A stretch of 64,000 nucleotides of DNA from Deltaproteobacteria bacterium (GTDB lineage: Bacteria > Desulfobacterota > Desulfomonilia > UBA1062). Within the stretch, counting starts at the first letter, position 1. Every line of letters starts with the position of its first letter. The notes under the pieces are model-generated. The model was given only the letters and a program-made list of their open reading frames with translations, did not search any database and was not told the origin of the DNA. Positions 51,813-60,101 of this stretch are shown piece after piece. The DNA lies in NCBI GenBank assembly GCA_029552245.1, contig JAKPDW010000004.1, forward strand, positions 1-64,000, in the 5' to 3' direction. The position numbers and the translations under genes are program-made.

Positions 51813-53702
51813 ATGAGGCCAAAGGCCATGAATCTCGAGCGGGAATCCCCACCAGGAAGCAGTCGGGCGAGCGGCGCCGTCCTCTGGTACGTGGTGTTCA
51901 ACTTCGCGGTCTCCCTCTGCCTCTGCTATGCATACATCTTGTTCACTCCCGACATGGACACCCCCCTCAGCCGGGTGTTCGTGCACGGGGCGCTCGTCTC
52001 CAACACGGCGATGCTGTACCTCGTTCTCTCCCTGGTGTTCGGTGCCCTGTCGCTGGCGCCTGGCGTCGGGGTGGGGCTATTGTGGTTCATGACGGGGTTC
52101 TTCACCGTGTTGCACATGCTCACCGTGCTCGACATCATCGTGTTCAGGATCTTCAGGTACCACATCAACTCGATGGTCATCACCCTGGTGTTCACGGAGG
52201 GCGCCAGGGACTCTCTCCACATCGGCACCCTCACCGTGCTCACGTACGCGGCCGCCTCGGCCTGTGTGCTCGTCCTCGAGATCTGGCTGGCCCGCCTGTC
52301 GAGGAGGATCCCCTCGGCCAAGCCCTCCGCACGGAGGGCCCTCGTCTTCATCCTTGCGTTTGCCCTGCTCTTCGTGACCGCCGAGAAGGCCACGTACGCC
52401 TTCGCCGATCTCTTCGGCGTCAAGGAGGTGACCAGGTACAACAGGGTCTTCCCCCTCTACCAGCGCCTGACGGTAAAGCGTCTCGCCCGCAAGTACCTGG
52501 GCGTCAAGACAGACCCCGAGTTCAAGCTGAGTGCGTCCGGGCGAACCCTGAAGTACCCGGCCCAACCCTTGGTCCGGGATCCGTCCAGGGGGGGAAAACT
52601 CTACAACATCGTCTGGATCGTGATCGACGCGTGGCGTTTCGACATGCTCAACGCGGAGGTCACACCCAACATCCTGAAGTTCTCGGAGAGTTCCCTCGTG
52701 TTCGCAAACCACAGGAGCGGGGGCAACGCCACGCGTTTCGGGATCTTCACCCTCTTCTACGGGCTGTACGGCACGTACTGGCACCCGTTTTTGGCCGAGG
52801 GGCAGCCGCCCGTGTTCCTCGACGAGCTCATGAAGCTCGGTTACGATTTCAGGATCATCTCCAGCTCGTCCCTCTCGAACCCGGAGTTCAGAAGGACGGT
52901 GTTCGTGAAGCTCGGCCCGTACATCACCGACCATCTGGACGGCGTCAAGGCCGACGAGAGGGACCCCGAGCTGGCGCGGACCTTCGTGGATTGGCTCAAC
53001 AAGAGGGACAAGTCACGCCCGTTCTTCTCTTTCCTCTTCTTCGACGCCCCCCACGGACCTTACTCCTACCCTGACACCTTCGAGAAGTTCCGCCCGTCGA
53101 ACAAGAACCCCAACTACGTCACGGCCGGCAGGAAGGACGCCCACGCCCTCTTCAACAGCTACAAGAACGCGGTCTTCTTCGACGATCACCTGACCGGCAT
53201 GATCCTGGACGCGCTCGAGAGGCGCGGCCTCATGGAAGACACCATCGTCCTCATCACGGGGGATCACGGCGAGGAGTTCTACGAAACCGGCTACTGGGGG
53301 CACACGAGCACGTTCTCGGTCTACCAGACCGGGGTGTCGTTCGTCCTGTACATCCCGGGCATGCCCCATGGCGTGATACGGTACCCCACGAGCCATCTCG
53401 ACGTGGTGCCCACCTTCATGCGCATCCTCGGGTACCGGACGCCCCCTGCAGCCTACTCCCACGGCGAGGATCTCCTCGGGAAACGTCCGAGGAAATACGC
53501 GGTCGTCTCGGGGTGGGACGAGGCGGCCCTCGCAGACGAGGTGTACACCATCGTCATGCCGACGCAGAGCCACGTGGCCGCGGGCCCCGAGGTCCGCCTC
53601 ACGCGGGGCTGGCGTCTCGCGGACGACGAGAGAGACGTGCTCAGGCGAAGGCAGGCCGACATCCTCACCGTGATGATGGAGATGGGCGCCTTCCTCAAGT
53701 GA
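51813..53702 (+). CDS. YejM/PbgA-like inner-membrane sulfatase-fold protein
   Basis: About 629 residues. The N-terminal 200 residues contain five membrane helices (for example AVLWYVVFNFAVSLCLCYAYILF and WFMTGFFTVLHMLTVLDIIVF), like the DUF3413 part of YejM. The rest is an alkaline-phosphatase/sulfatase-fold domain, with NIVWIVIDAWRFDMLN, FDAPHGPYSYPD and ITGDHGEEFYETGYWGH metal-site segments. YejM controls lipopolysaccharide synthesis in enterobacteria. An LPS- or phospholipid-related role is likely, not sulfate ester hydrolysis. GTG 51807 and ATG 51828 are alternative starts. Confidence 0.8.
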   Translation: MRPKAMNLERESPPGSSRASGAVLWYVVFNFAVSLCLCYAYILFTPDMDTPLSRVFVHGALVSNTAMLYLVLSLVFGALSLAPGVGVGLLWFMTGFFTVLHMLTVLDIIVFRIFRYHINSMVITLVFTEGARDSLHIGTLTVLTYAAASACVLVLEIWLARLSRRIPSAKPSARRALVFILAFALLFVTAEKATYAFADLFGVKEVTRYNRVFPLYQRLTVKRLARKYLGVKTDPEFKLSASGRTLKYPAQPLVRDPSRGGKLYNIVWIVIDAWRFDMLNAEVTPNILKFSESSLVFANHRSGGNATRFGIFTLFYGLYGTYWHPFLAEGQPPVFLDELMKLGYDFRIISSSSLSNPEFRRTVFVKLGPYITDHLDGVKADERDPELARTFVDWLNKRDKSRPFFSFLFFDAPHGPYSYPDTFEKFRPSNKNPNYVTAGRKDAHALFNSYKNAVFFDDHLTGMILDALERRGLMEDTIVLITGDHGEEFYETGYWGHTSTFSVYQTGVSFVLYIPGMPHGVIRYPTSHLDVVPTFMRILGYRTPPAAYSHGEDLLGKRPRKYAVVSGWDEAALADEVYTIVMPTQSHVAAGPEVRLTRGWRLADDERDVLRRRQADILTVMMEMGAFLK

Positions 53703-54031
53703 TGCGGGCACCCCCGGTCCAGGGGTGAAGGCCATCACGCACGCTGCTGATCTCAGACAGGCATCCTCGAAAACACAGCTGGAAGACCGGCATCACCCGG
53801 TGCAGGCCCGGATCGTGTGGTGGTGCGGGCTGAAGGGACGAGTACCTACCGGTCATGGAAGAGGGTGGATGCCGAGCCTGCCTCCCGGAAAGGCTTTCCC
53901 GGAGGCTTTGCGGGGAGTGACCCGCGGCCGCCGGGTGCGGGACCACCTCAAGGTGGCCGGTGAGCGCGCAGGGCGGCCACTAGGGCCTCGGGACGGCCCG
54001 GCTCATGAATGCCCGCGCTGCAGGCGGGATC
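53703..54031. other. Convergent intergenic region with an inverted repeat
   Basis: The segment 53881-53905 forms a near-perfect 12-bp inverted repeat (CCTCCCGGAAAG and CTTTCCCGGAGG, one mismatch). It lies between the convergent sulfatase and superoxide reductase genes and may act as a bidirectional terminator, although it has no T tract. No gene seen. Confidence 0.4.
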
Positions 54032-54427
54032 TCACCCGATCTTGATGTCCTTCGAACTCTCCCAGAGCCCGTGGATGTTGCAGTACGAGGCCGCGACCAG
54101 GGTGCCGGGCTTGCTCACCTTGAGTTCGGCGGTCGCGGTGTGGCCGGTGTACACGGGGCCCTTGTTGGGTCCCTCGACGCACTCGCCGTGGGCGGTGAAC
54201 TCGAAGGTGCCCACGTGGTATGCGTACTTGTCGCCCTCGGGCTTGAAGGTGAGCTGGATCCACCTGATGTGGTGCTCGGTGGTGTTGGGGTGGGCGATCT
54301 CCTTGCCCAGGGACACCTTCACGGAAAACGGCTCTTCCGCTTTTACCACGTCCGGGCACTCGATGACCGGCACGTGCTTTTCCTTTTTCCAGTCGTCACT
54401 CTGAAACAGGTCGCCGTATTTCCCCAT
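54032..54427 (-). CDS. sor: Superoxide reductase (neelaredoxin/desulfoferrodoxin family, class II)
   Basis: It reduces superoxide to hydrogen peroxide without making oxygen, a hallmark of anaerobes. The 131-residue protein has the catalytic EKHVPVIE (Glu16-Lys17-His18), the His pair TEHHIRW and the C-terminal iron ligands in YCNIHGLW (Cys116, His119), giving the Fe(His)4Cys site. The N-terminal rubredoxin-like domain of desulfoferrodoxin is missing, so this is the one-iron class. GGAGGATGAG lies before the ATG. It has its own promoter with a palindrome. Confidence 0.93.
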   Translation of the reverse strand: MGKYGDLFQSDDWKKEKHVPVIECPDVVKAEEPFSVKVSLGKEIAHPNTTEHHIRWIQLTFKPEGDKYAYHVGTFEFTAHGECVEGPNKGPVYTGHTATAELKVSKPGTLVAASYCNIHGLWESSKDIKIG

Positions 54428-54576
54428 GTCTCATCCTCCTTTTCGTTCTCACGGTCTGAAAGGGAGCGCCCGCCTCGGGCGGGACCCCATCCGGCCGACA
54501 TGACAGGGTTCGTCGTCGGACAGGGCGCCCGAGCAGCCTCCGCCGGCGTGATGCCGCATGCCAAAGGTGAGTGGTC

Positions 54577-54604
54577 ATTCTAGCACGAAACCGCCTTCGT
54601 GCAA
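54577..54604 (-). promoter_or_regulatory. Promoter of the superoxide reductase gene with an internal operator
   Basis: On the minus strand TTGCAC (54604-54599), a 16-bp spacer and TAGAAT (54582-54577). The spacer and -35 hold a perfect 7-bp inverted repeat, GCACGAA-N6-TTCGTGC (54583-54602). A repressor bound there would block RNA polymerase. Confidence 0.5.
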
Positions 54605-55138
54605 AAGGCCGGGCATGAGAGACGTTGTCCGGGTCTTCAGGGGGCCAGGGGCCGGCCGAGCAGGAACCTTCAGGGGGGGGATTTCAGCCGTCACCGATCG
54701 TGCCCTATCCCCAGGCTCGTTCTTCAGTATGCAATTTGCGACGGTCCTGCATCGAGCCCGTCATCCCTGTCTGAAGACGCCTGTATCGATGAAGGTATGT
54801 CCGGGTTCAAGCCTCGGATGAGGGTGATAACGGCGAACAATGAGAAGATAGCAATGGGCTCATGGTCCACAGTACACATCGAGAGTATTGACGGCGAGGA
54901 ACGCCCGGGTCCCAGGGTGCCGTGTTAATCGTGCAACGTGCGTTGCGTGTCTTGTGGTGCAGTTCGATATCGGAGCTTGACGGGTCGAAGGATGAGTATA
55001 ATATGTAGGTCAACGTCGCTCCAGATCCGGCGGGTAGGGCAGCGTGGTTCTCCCCTATGCGGAACGTTCGATCCCGGGAGAAAACAATCATTTTCCAGCA
55101 CGTAACGGCGATGACGTCGACCAAGTGTCACGCTCCAT
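54605..55138. other. Intergenic region upstream of the PAS kinase
   Basis: About 530 bases without a convincing gene. TTGACG (54977-54982), a 16-bp spacer and TAATAT (54999-55004) form a possible promoter for the kinase, with TATAAT overlapping at 54997. The leader would be about 125 bases. Confidence 0.4.
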
Positions 55139-57532
55139 ATGGTAAGAAGAGCGCAACAGGGAAAAGGCCGAGGCGGACAGTCCACAGCTCGTCCGGGCAA
55201 TGATTTCCTCTCCACCCTCGCCTTCGTCACCGATCTCCTCCCTGATCCCACGTTCGCGATCGATTTGGGCGGCACCGTGATCCTCTGGAACCGGGCAATG
55301 GAGGGCCTCACCGGGGTCAGTGCGCGGGACATGATCGGCAGGTCGGGCTACGCCTACGCAGTACCTTTCTACGGCGAGCCGAGGCCTATGCTCGTGGATC
55401 TCCTTTTGAAACAGGACACCGTGTACGAGGCACGATACGACGTGGTCAGGCGCGAGAACGACACGATCACCGCGGAAGGTCCCGTGACCATAGCGGGAGT
55501 CAGGCATTACCTCTGGGGCAAGGCCACGAAACTCTTTGACCCCCAGGGGAAGGCCATCGGCGTCATCGAGCTGCTCAGGGACACGACAGACAGGAAAGCG
55601 GCCGAGGAAGCCCTCAGGCAGAGCGAGGCCAGGTACAAAGACATCTTTCTCAACGTATCAGACCTGTTGTACCTCCACGATCTGAACGGAACATTCATCG
55701 AGACCAACCTCGCCACCAAGAAGGAGACCGGGTACACGGAAGATGACCTTGCGCAAATGAATATCCGGGACATCCTTCCTGAAAGACACCGCTCGCGATT
55801 CGCACACTACCTGCAGAGCGTCCTGGAAAAGGGCGCGGACGAGGGTGTCTTCACCATCGTAACCAAGGACGGAAGAGAACGCGCCTTCGAGTACCGGAAC
55901 TCGCTCGTTCATGACGAGCATGGCGTTCCGGTCGGTGTACGCGGTTCCGCCCGGGACATCACGAAAAGACTCGAGCTACAAAAGCAGCTCCGCCGTGAAC
56001 GCGATTTCATCACCACCATCATCGACACCTCTCCGGCGTTCTTCGATGCCATCGACATGACGGGTAGGGTCATCATGATGAACAAGGTCATGCTCGAAGC
56101 CCTGGGATATGCGCCGGGAGAGGTTCTTGGTTTGGACTACGCAGAAACGTTCCTTTCGCCGGAGGAGCGGGAGGACTTCGCATCGGTTGTCCGCAGCCTC
56201 GTCTCGACAAAGAGGCCCGTGATCCACGAAAAGTGGATGCTCAAGAAGAACGGTGAGAGAGTCCTCGTCGAGTGGCACAGCAGGACGGTACTCAGGTCCG
56301 ACGGATCTCCCGAGTTCATCTTCGGCATCGGCATCGACATAACCGAACGCAAGCGCATCGAACAGGAGCATCGCCTCGCCGAGGCGAGGCTCGCACAGGC
56401 CCAGAAGCTCGAGGCGATCGGCACGCTGGCAGGGGGCATCGCCCACGATTTCAACAACATCCTCGTGGCCATCATCGGGTATTCGGAACTGGCGCTCAAG
56501 GACCTCCCCGAGGTCAGCCGCGCGCGCGAGAGCATCGCCGAGGTGTTGAGGGCAGGGCTCCGCGCCAGGGAGCTTATCAAGCAGATTCTCACCTTCAGCC
56601 GCCGGACGGAGACGGAGCGAACGTCCGTGCACATCCCCTCTATCGTGAAGGAGACCATCAGGCTCCTGAGGTCGTCCATACCCAGCACCATAGCCATCGT
56701 GGAGCGCACCGACCCCTCTGTCCCCCATATCCTCGCAGACCCAACGCAAATCCACCAGCTCATCCTGAACCTCTGCACGAACGCTTACCACGCCATGTCA
56801 CCCGCGGGCGGCACGCTGAGCATCCGGGTGGATTCCGTCGACGTGGACGACCGCCTGGCGTCCGGACACCCTGAGCTGAAGACCGGGCCGCACGTGAGGC
56901 TATCGGTGCGGGATACGGGGTGAGGCATGGATGAGGCGACCTTGAGCCGCATCTTCGAGCCCTTCTTCACCACGAAGGACCCCTCCAGGGGCACGGGCCT
57001 GGGGCTGGCGACCGTGCACGGCATCGTCTCGTCCCTCGGCGGCGCGGTGCTCGTGACGTCCAAGCCCGGGCAGGGGAGCACCTTCGACGTCTACCTTCCA
57101 GCCGCGCCTGCAGCCTCCCAATCGATGCAGTGCACGCAGCCGGACATCCCCACCGGAAGCGGCCAGCGGATCCTCGTGGTCGACGACGAGCCCCAGATCC
57201 TGGACATCGCCGCCTCGATGCTCGAGCAGCTCGGCTACCGATGCATCACAAGATCGTCCAGCATGGAGGCGTTCGAGTTCTTCAGGTCCGATCCGGCACG
57301 CATCGATCTCGTCATCACCGACCAGACCATGCCGGGCATCACGGGCGCGGACCTCGCGCGCGCAATGCTCGAGCTCAGGCCCGACGTTCCCATCATCCTC
57401 ATGACGGGGTTCAGCGAGGTCCTGGGGCGCGACGATGCCCTTTCCCTCGGCATACGCGAATATATCGAGAAGCCCTTCACCATGGGAGACCTGGCCCAGA
57501 AGGTCAGTTCTTGCCTTCTCGAGAAGGAGTGA
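55139..57532 (+). pseudogene. PAS hybrid histidine kinase interrupted by an in-frame TGA (possible selenoprotein)
   Basis: Reading through TGA at 56921-56923 gives one protein of about 797 residues. Three PAS regions (about 25-150, 155-285, 290-415) come first, then HisKA with His436 in GGIAHDFNNIL, then the ATPase domain NLCTNAYHAM, LSVRDTG-[TGA][18 protein letters not shown] and [13 protein letters not shown]-terminal receiver follows ([12 protein letters not shown]; Asp728 in [14 protein letters not shown]). The TGA is codon 595, at the position that is often Cys in DTGCGM. The frame is otherwise intact. If TGA stops translation, the product lacks half of the ATPase and would be dead. A short hairpin follows the TGA. 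Recoding, mutation and sequence error are all possible. Confidence 0.8.
56930..56953 (+). promoter_or_regulatory. Hairpin just downstream of the in-frame TGA (bacterial SECIS candidate)
   Basis: GATG-A-GGC (56930-56937) pairs with GCC-G-CATC (56946-56953) around an 8-nt loop that begins with G. That is 7 pairs with one A-G mismatch. The loop begins 14 bases after the TGA, slightly closer than usual for bacterial SECIS elements as I recall. It could arise by chance. Confidence 0.25.
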
Positions 57533-57541
57533 CCATCGACC

Positions 57542-59260
57542 ATGAAGAACGCCCGCATCCTGATCATCGACGATGACGAGCACGTGAGGAAGACCTTTAC
57601 CGAGATCCTGTCTCGCGAGGGGTTCGTGGTGAAGACGGCGTCCGACTGCGAGACAGCGCTCTCGCTGGTGGAGGAGACCCCTTTCGATTTCATCCTGCTC
57701 GACATCGTCCTGGGCGAGCACAGCGGCATCGACCTGCTGAGGGAACTCAAGCTCAAAGGGGTGTACGCACCCATCATCATGATCACGGGCAGGCCGGACC
57801 TCGAGAACGCCTCCGCTTCCCTCAGGTACGGGGCCTTCGACTATATCGTCAAGCCCATCCGCAGTGAGACCCTGCTCAGGGTGACGAAGAACGCCCTTCA
57901 GCACAAGGTTCTCCAGGACGAGAAACGCTTCCTCGAACAGGAGAAGGAACGCTACAGGATGCACCTCGAGTGCATATTCAACAGCGTAGAGGAAGCCATC
58001 ATCATGGTGGATACCGAGCTTCGCGTCATCGAGGCGAACCACGCCGCATCCCGGTTGTGCGGCATATCGTCGGAAAACCCGCGCTCGCTCATCGAACCCG
58101 CATCGGCGTGCGGGGGCGCGTGCAGGCAGGTGCTCGCGGACGCATTCGCCAAGAACGTCGGCATCAACGAATACCGCATCGAGTGCAAGGGGCCAGACGG
58201 CACCGACAGGGCGATCGTCATGAGCGTTTCCCCCATCAGGGCGGTCGACGGCCTCCCATCGGGGGCGGTCATGGTTCTCAGGGATGTCACGAGGATCATG
58301 ACCCTCGAGCGGGAACTCAAGGGACGCCACCAGTACCACAACATCATCGGCAAGAGCCCCAGGATGCAGGAAGTGTTCCGATTGCTCGAGAATCTCAGGG
58401 ATATCGAGACCACGGTCCTTGTGACCGGGAAGAGCGGCACGGGCAAGGAGCTCGTGGCGCGTGCCATCCATTACGGGGGCGCTCGGTCTTCGGGCCCGTT
58501 CATCGCCGTCAACTGTTCCGCCCTGGCTGAGAACCTCCTGGAAAGCGAGCTCTTCGGCCATGTCAAGGGGGCCTTCACAGGCGCCATACGGGACAAGGCC
58601 GGCAGGTTCGAGCTGGCCCACAACGGCACGCTCTTCCTCGACGAGATCGGGGATATCCCGCCCCATATCCAGCTCAAGCTGCTGCGCGTCCTCGAGACGA
58701 AACAGATCGAGAGGGTGGGGGACGCCACGCCCATACAGGTGGACGTCCAGGTCATCACGGCCACGAACCGAGACCTCAAGGATCTCGTGCACCGTGGCCT
58801 GTTCCGGGAAGACCTCTACTACCGCCTCAAGGTCGTGGAGGTGCACCTCCCCGCGCTCACCGAGCGCAGGGAAGACATCCCCCTTCTCGTGGATCACTTT
58901 CTGGCCCTCTTCAGGGAACGATTCCGCAAGGATATCTCGGGCGTGAGCCAGGAGACCATGCACCTGTTCATGGAGTACCCATGGCCAGGGAATGTGCGGG
59001 AGCTCGTTCACTGCATGGAACATGCCTTCGTCATGTGCCGGTCGCATGTCATCGATACCCGGGACCTCCCGCCCGAGATCCGGACGTTCCGCTCGGGCCC
59101 CGGCGTGCAGCTCGACGCGGCGAGCCGCTCGCACCTCGAGCGGGATGACATCCTGAACGCGCTCAAGACCTGCGGCGGGAACCGGGCGCGGGCGGCCCGG
59201 CATCTCGGGGTGAGCCGCCAGACGCTCTACCGCAAGATGAAGGAATTCGGCATTCCGTAA
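57542..59260 (+). CDS. NtrC-type response regulator with receiver, PAS and AAA+ domains
   Basis: A 572-residue sigma-54 activator. The receiver has ILIIDDDEHVRKTF and phospho-Asp in FILLDIVLGEHSG. A PAS domain with several Cys (about 135-255; SACGGACRQ) follows. The AAA+ domain has GKSGTGKE, GAFTGA and TLFLDEIGDIP, and the Fis-type HTH is NRARAARHLGVSRQTLYRKMKEFG. It lies 9 bases after the kinase and is its cognate regulator. The dyads just downstream, in front of a sigma-54-like promoter, are probable targets. Confidence 0.9.
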   Translation: MKNARILIIDDDEHVRKTFTEILSREGFVVKTASDCETALSLVEETPFDFILLDIVLGEHSGIDLLRELKLKGVYAPIIMITGRPDLENASASLRYGAFDYIVKPIRSETLLRVTKNALQHKVLQDEKRFLEQEKERYRMHLECIFNSVEEAIIMVDTELRVIEANHAASRLCGISSENPRSLIEPASACGGACRQVLADAFAKNVGINEYRIECKGPDGTDRAIVMSVSPIRAVDGLPSGAVMVLRDVTRIMTLERELKGRHQYHNIIGKSPRMQEVFRLLENLRDIETTVLVTGKSGTGKELVARAIHYGGARSSGPFIAVNCSALAENLLESELFGHVKGAFTGAIRDKAGRFELAHNGTLFLDEIGDIPPHIQLKLLRVLETKQIERVGDATPIQVDVQVITATNRDLKDLVHRGLFREDLYYRLKVVEVHLPALTERREDIPLLVDHFLALFRERFRKDISGVSQETMHLFMEYPWPGNVRELVHCMEHAFVMCRSHVIDTRDLPPEIRTFRSGPGVQLDAASRSHLERDDILNALKTCGGNRARAARHLGVSRQTLYRKMKEFGIP

Positions 59261-59267
59261 TACGGAA
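59253..59267. promoter_or_regulatory. Dyad at the stop codon of the response regulator
   Basis: TTCCGT-AAT-ACGGAA is a perfect inverted repeat that includes the stop codon region. It could be part of a 3' hairpin or a binding site. Its sequence differs from the dyads downstream. Confidence 0.35.
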
Positions 59268-59283
59268 ACAGAAACGGAACACA

Positions 59284-59334
59284 TGTACCATGTGACAGTT
59301 CCGTGGTACACCCTGCATGTAACATGTTACATGC
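59284..59334. promoter_or_regulatory. Paired enhancer-like dyads before the second sigma-54-like promoter
   Basis: TGTACCATGTGACA (59284-59297) and TGTAACATGTTACA (59318-59331) share 12 of 14 bases. The second extends to a perfect 20-bp palindrome, GCATGTAACATGTTACATGC (59315-59334). Centres are 34 bases apart and lie about 125-165 bases before the predicted start of the thioredoxin-like gene. Confidence 0.5.
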
Positions 59335-59427
59335 ATCCTGCCCCGATCACCATTTCGATACCGCCGGCAAGCCCGCAACATATTGATAGAAATAGATATT
59401 TACCGCACTGGCCAGATCCGTGGCTTC

Positions 59428-59443
59428 TGGCATGATGTTTGTT
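59428..59443 (+). promoter_or_regulatory. Sigma-54-like promoter of the thioredoxin-fold gene
   Basis: TGGCAT-GATGT-TTGTT keeps the -24 GG and the spacing, with GT in place of the -12 GC. Transcription would start near 59454; AAGGAG and the ATG at 59490 follow. It is weaker than the promoter at 33354. Confidence 0.45.
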
Positions 59444-59489
59444 CCTGTCCCGCACGTTCCACCATACTGCTGACTTGTAAGGAGAAACG

Positions 59490-59867
59490 ATGGCAGGCAC
59501 AGGCCTGGTCATGCACCTGGACGGCTATCTGCTCAAGGAGGCTCTCGAGACAGAGGACTCGCCCATACTCTTGGCGTGCATCAGGGACGACCAGCCGGGG
59601 CATGACATCGTTCAGTCTCTGGGGTCGGTCGCCTCGCAGGCTGGTGAAGTCGTTCGTGTATGCTACATCACCGAGGAGCTCTTCTCTTGTGTGAAGGACC
59701 GCTTCTGCATCGTGGGGACCCCGACATTCCTGCTCATCCACAAGGGGCGCCTGGTGGACCGGCTGCTTGGCAAGGCGACGACACTCCAGATCCTTCGTTT
59801 CGTCTCGACAGGCCTTGCGCGAGGTGCCCTGACGAACAGCCAACACGAGAGGACGAACAACCCATGA
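59490..59867 (+). CDS. Thioredoxin-fold protein lacking the CxxC motif
   Basis: A 125-residue protein. The end half reads DRFCIVGTPTFLLIHKGRLVDRLLGKAT, the cis-Pro turn and last strands of thioredoxin; the usual WCGPC site is replaced by LACIRDDQPGHD without a CxxC. It therefore is not a disulfide reductase in the normal sense and may be a binding or sensing protein. The operon position after a redox-type PAS kinase and regulator, and the sigma-54-like promoter, suggest it is the output gene of that system. RBS AAGGAG lies 6 bases upstream. Confidence 0.65.
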   Translation: MAGTGLVMHLDGYLLKEALETEDSPILLACIRDDQPGHDIVQSLGSVASQAGEVVRVCYITEELFSCVKDRFCIVGTPTFLLIHKGRLVDRLLGKATTLQILRFVSTGLARGALTNSQHERTNNP

Positions 59868-59916
59868 TCGCCCTTCACGCAACCCACAAGCAGATCATGG
59901 CCCAACCCGTTGTATG

Positions 59917-59949
59917 CCCTCTCTCCTGCCCGGAGAGGGGGCGTTTTTT
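59917..59949 (+). terminator. Rho-independent terminator after the thioredoxin-fold gene
   Basis: CCCTCTCTCC (59917-59926) pairs with GGAGAGGGGG (59932-59941) through a 5-nt loop (one T-G wobble), followed by CG and TTTTTT (59944-59949). It isolates the two-component unit from the chemotaxis genes. Confidence 0.85.
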
Positions 59950-60101
59950 CACCATGAGAACGAGTGGGATGAGGCGGACGGGCAGCAATGGGGTCATTCT
60001 GCAAGACGATATGAGACAGTCCACCGGGTCGCCGCAGGCAAGTCTCCGCCCTGCTGACGGTCAGGGGGGAAGCAATCCATAACGCATCCAAGGAGGGAAA
60101 G

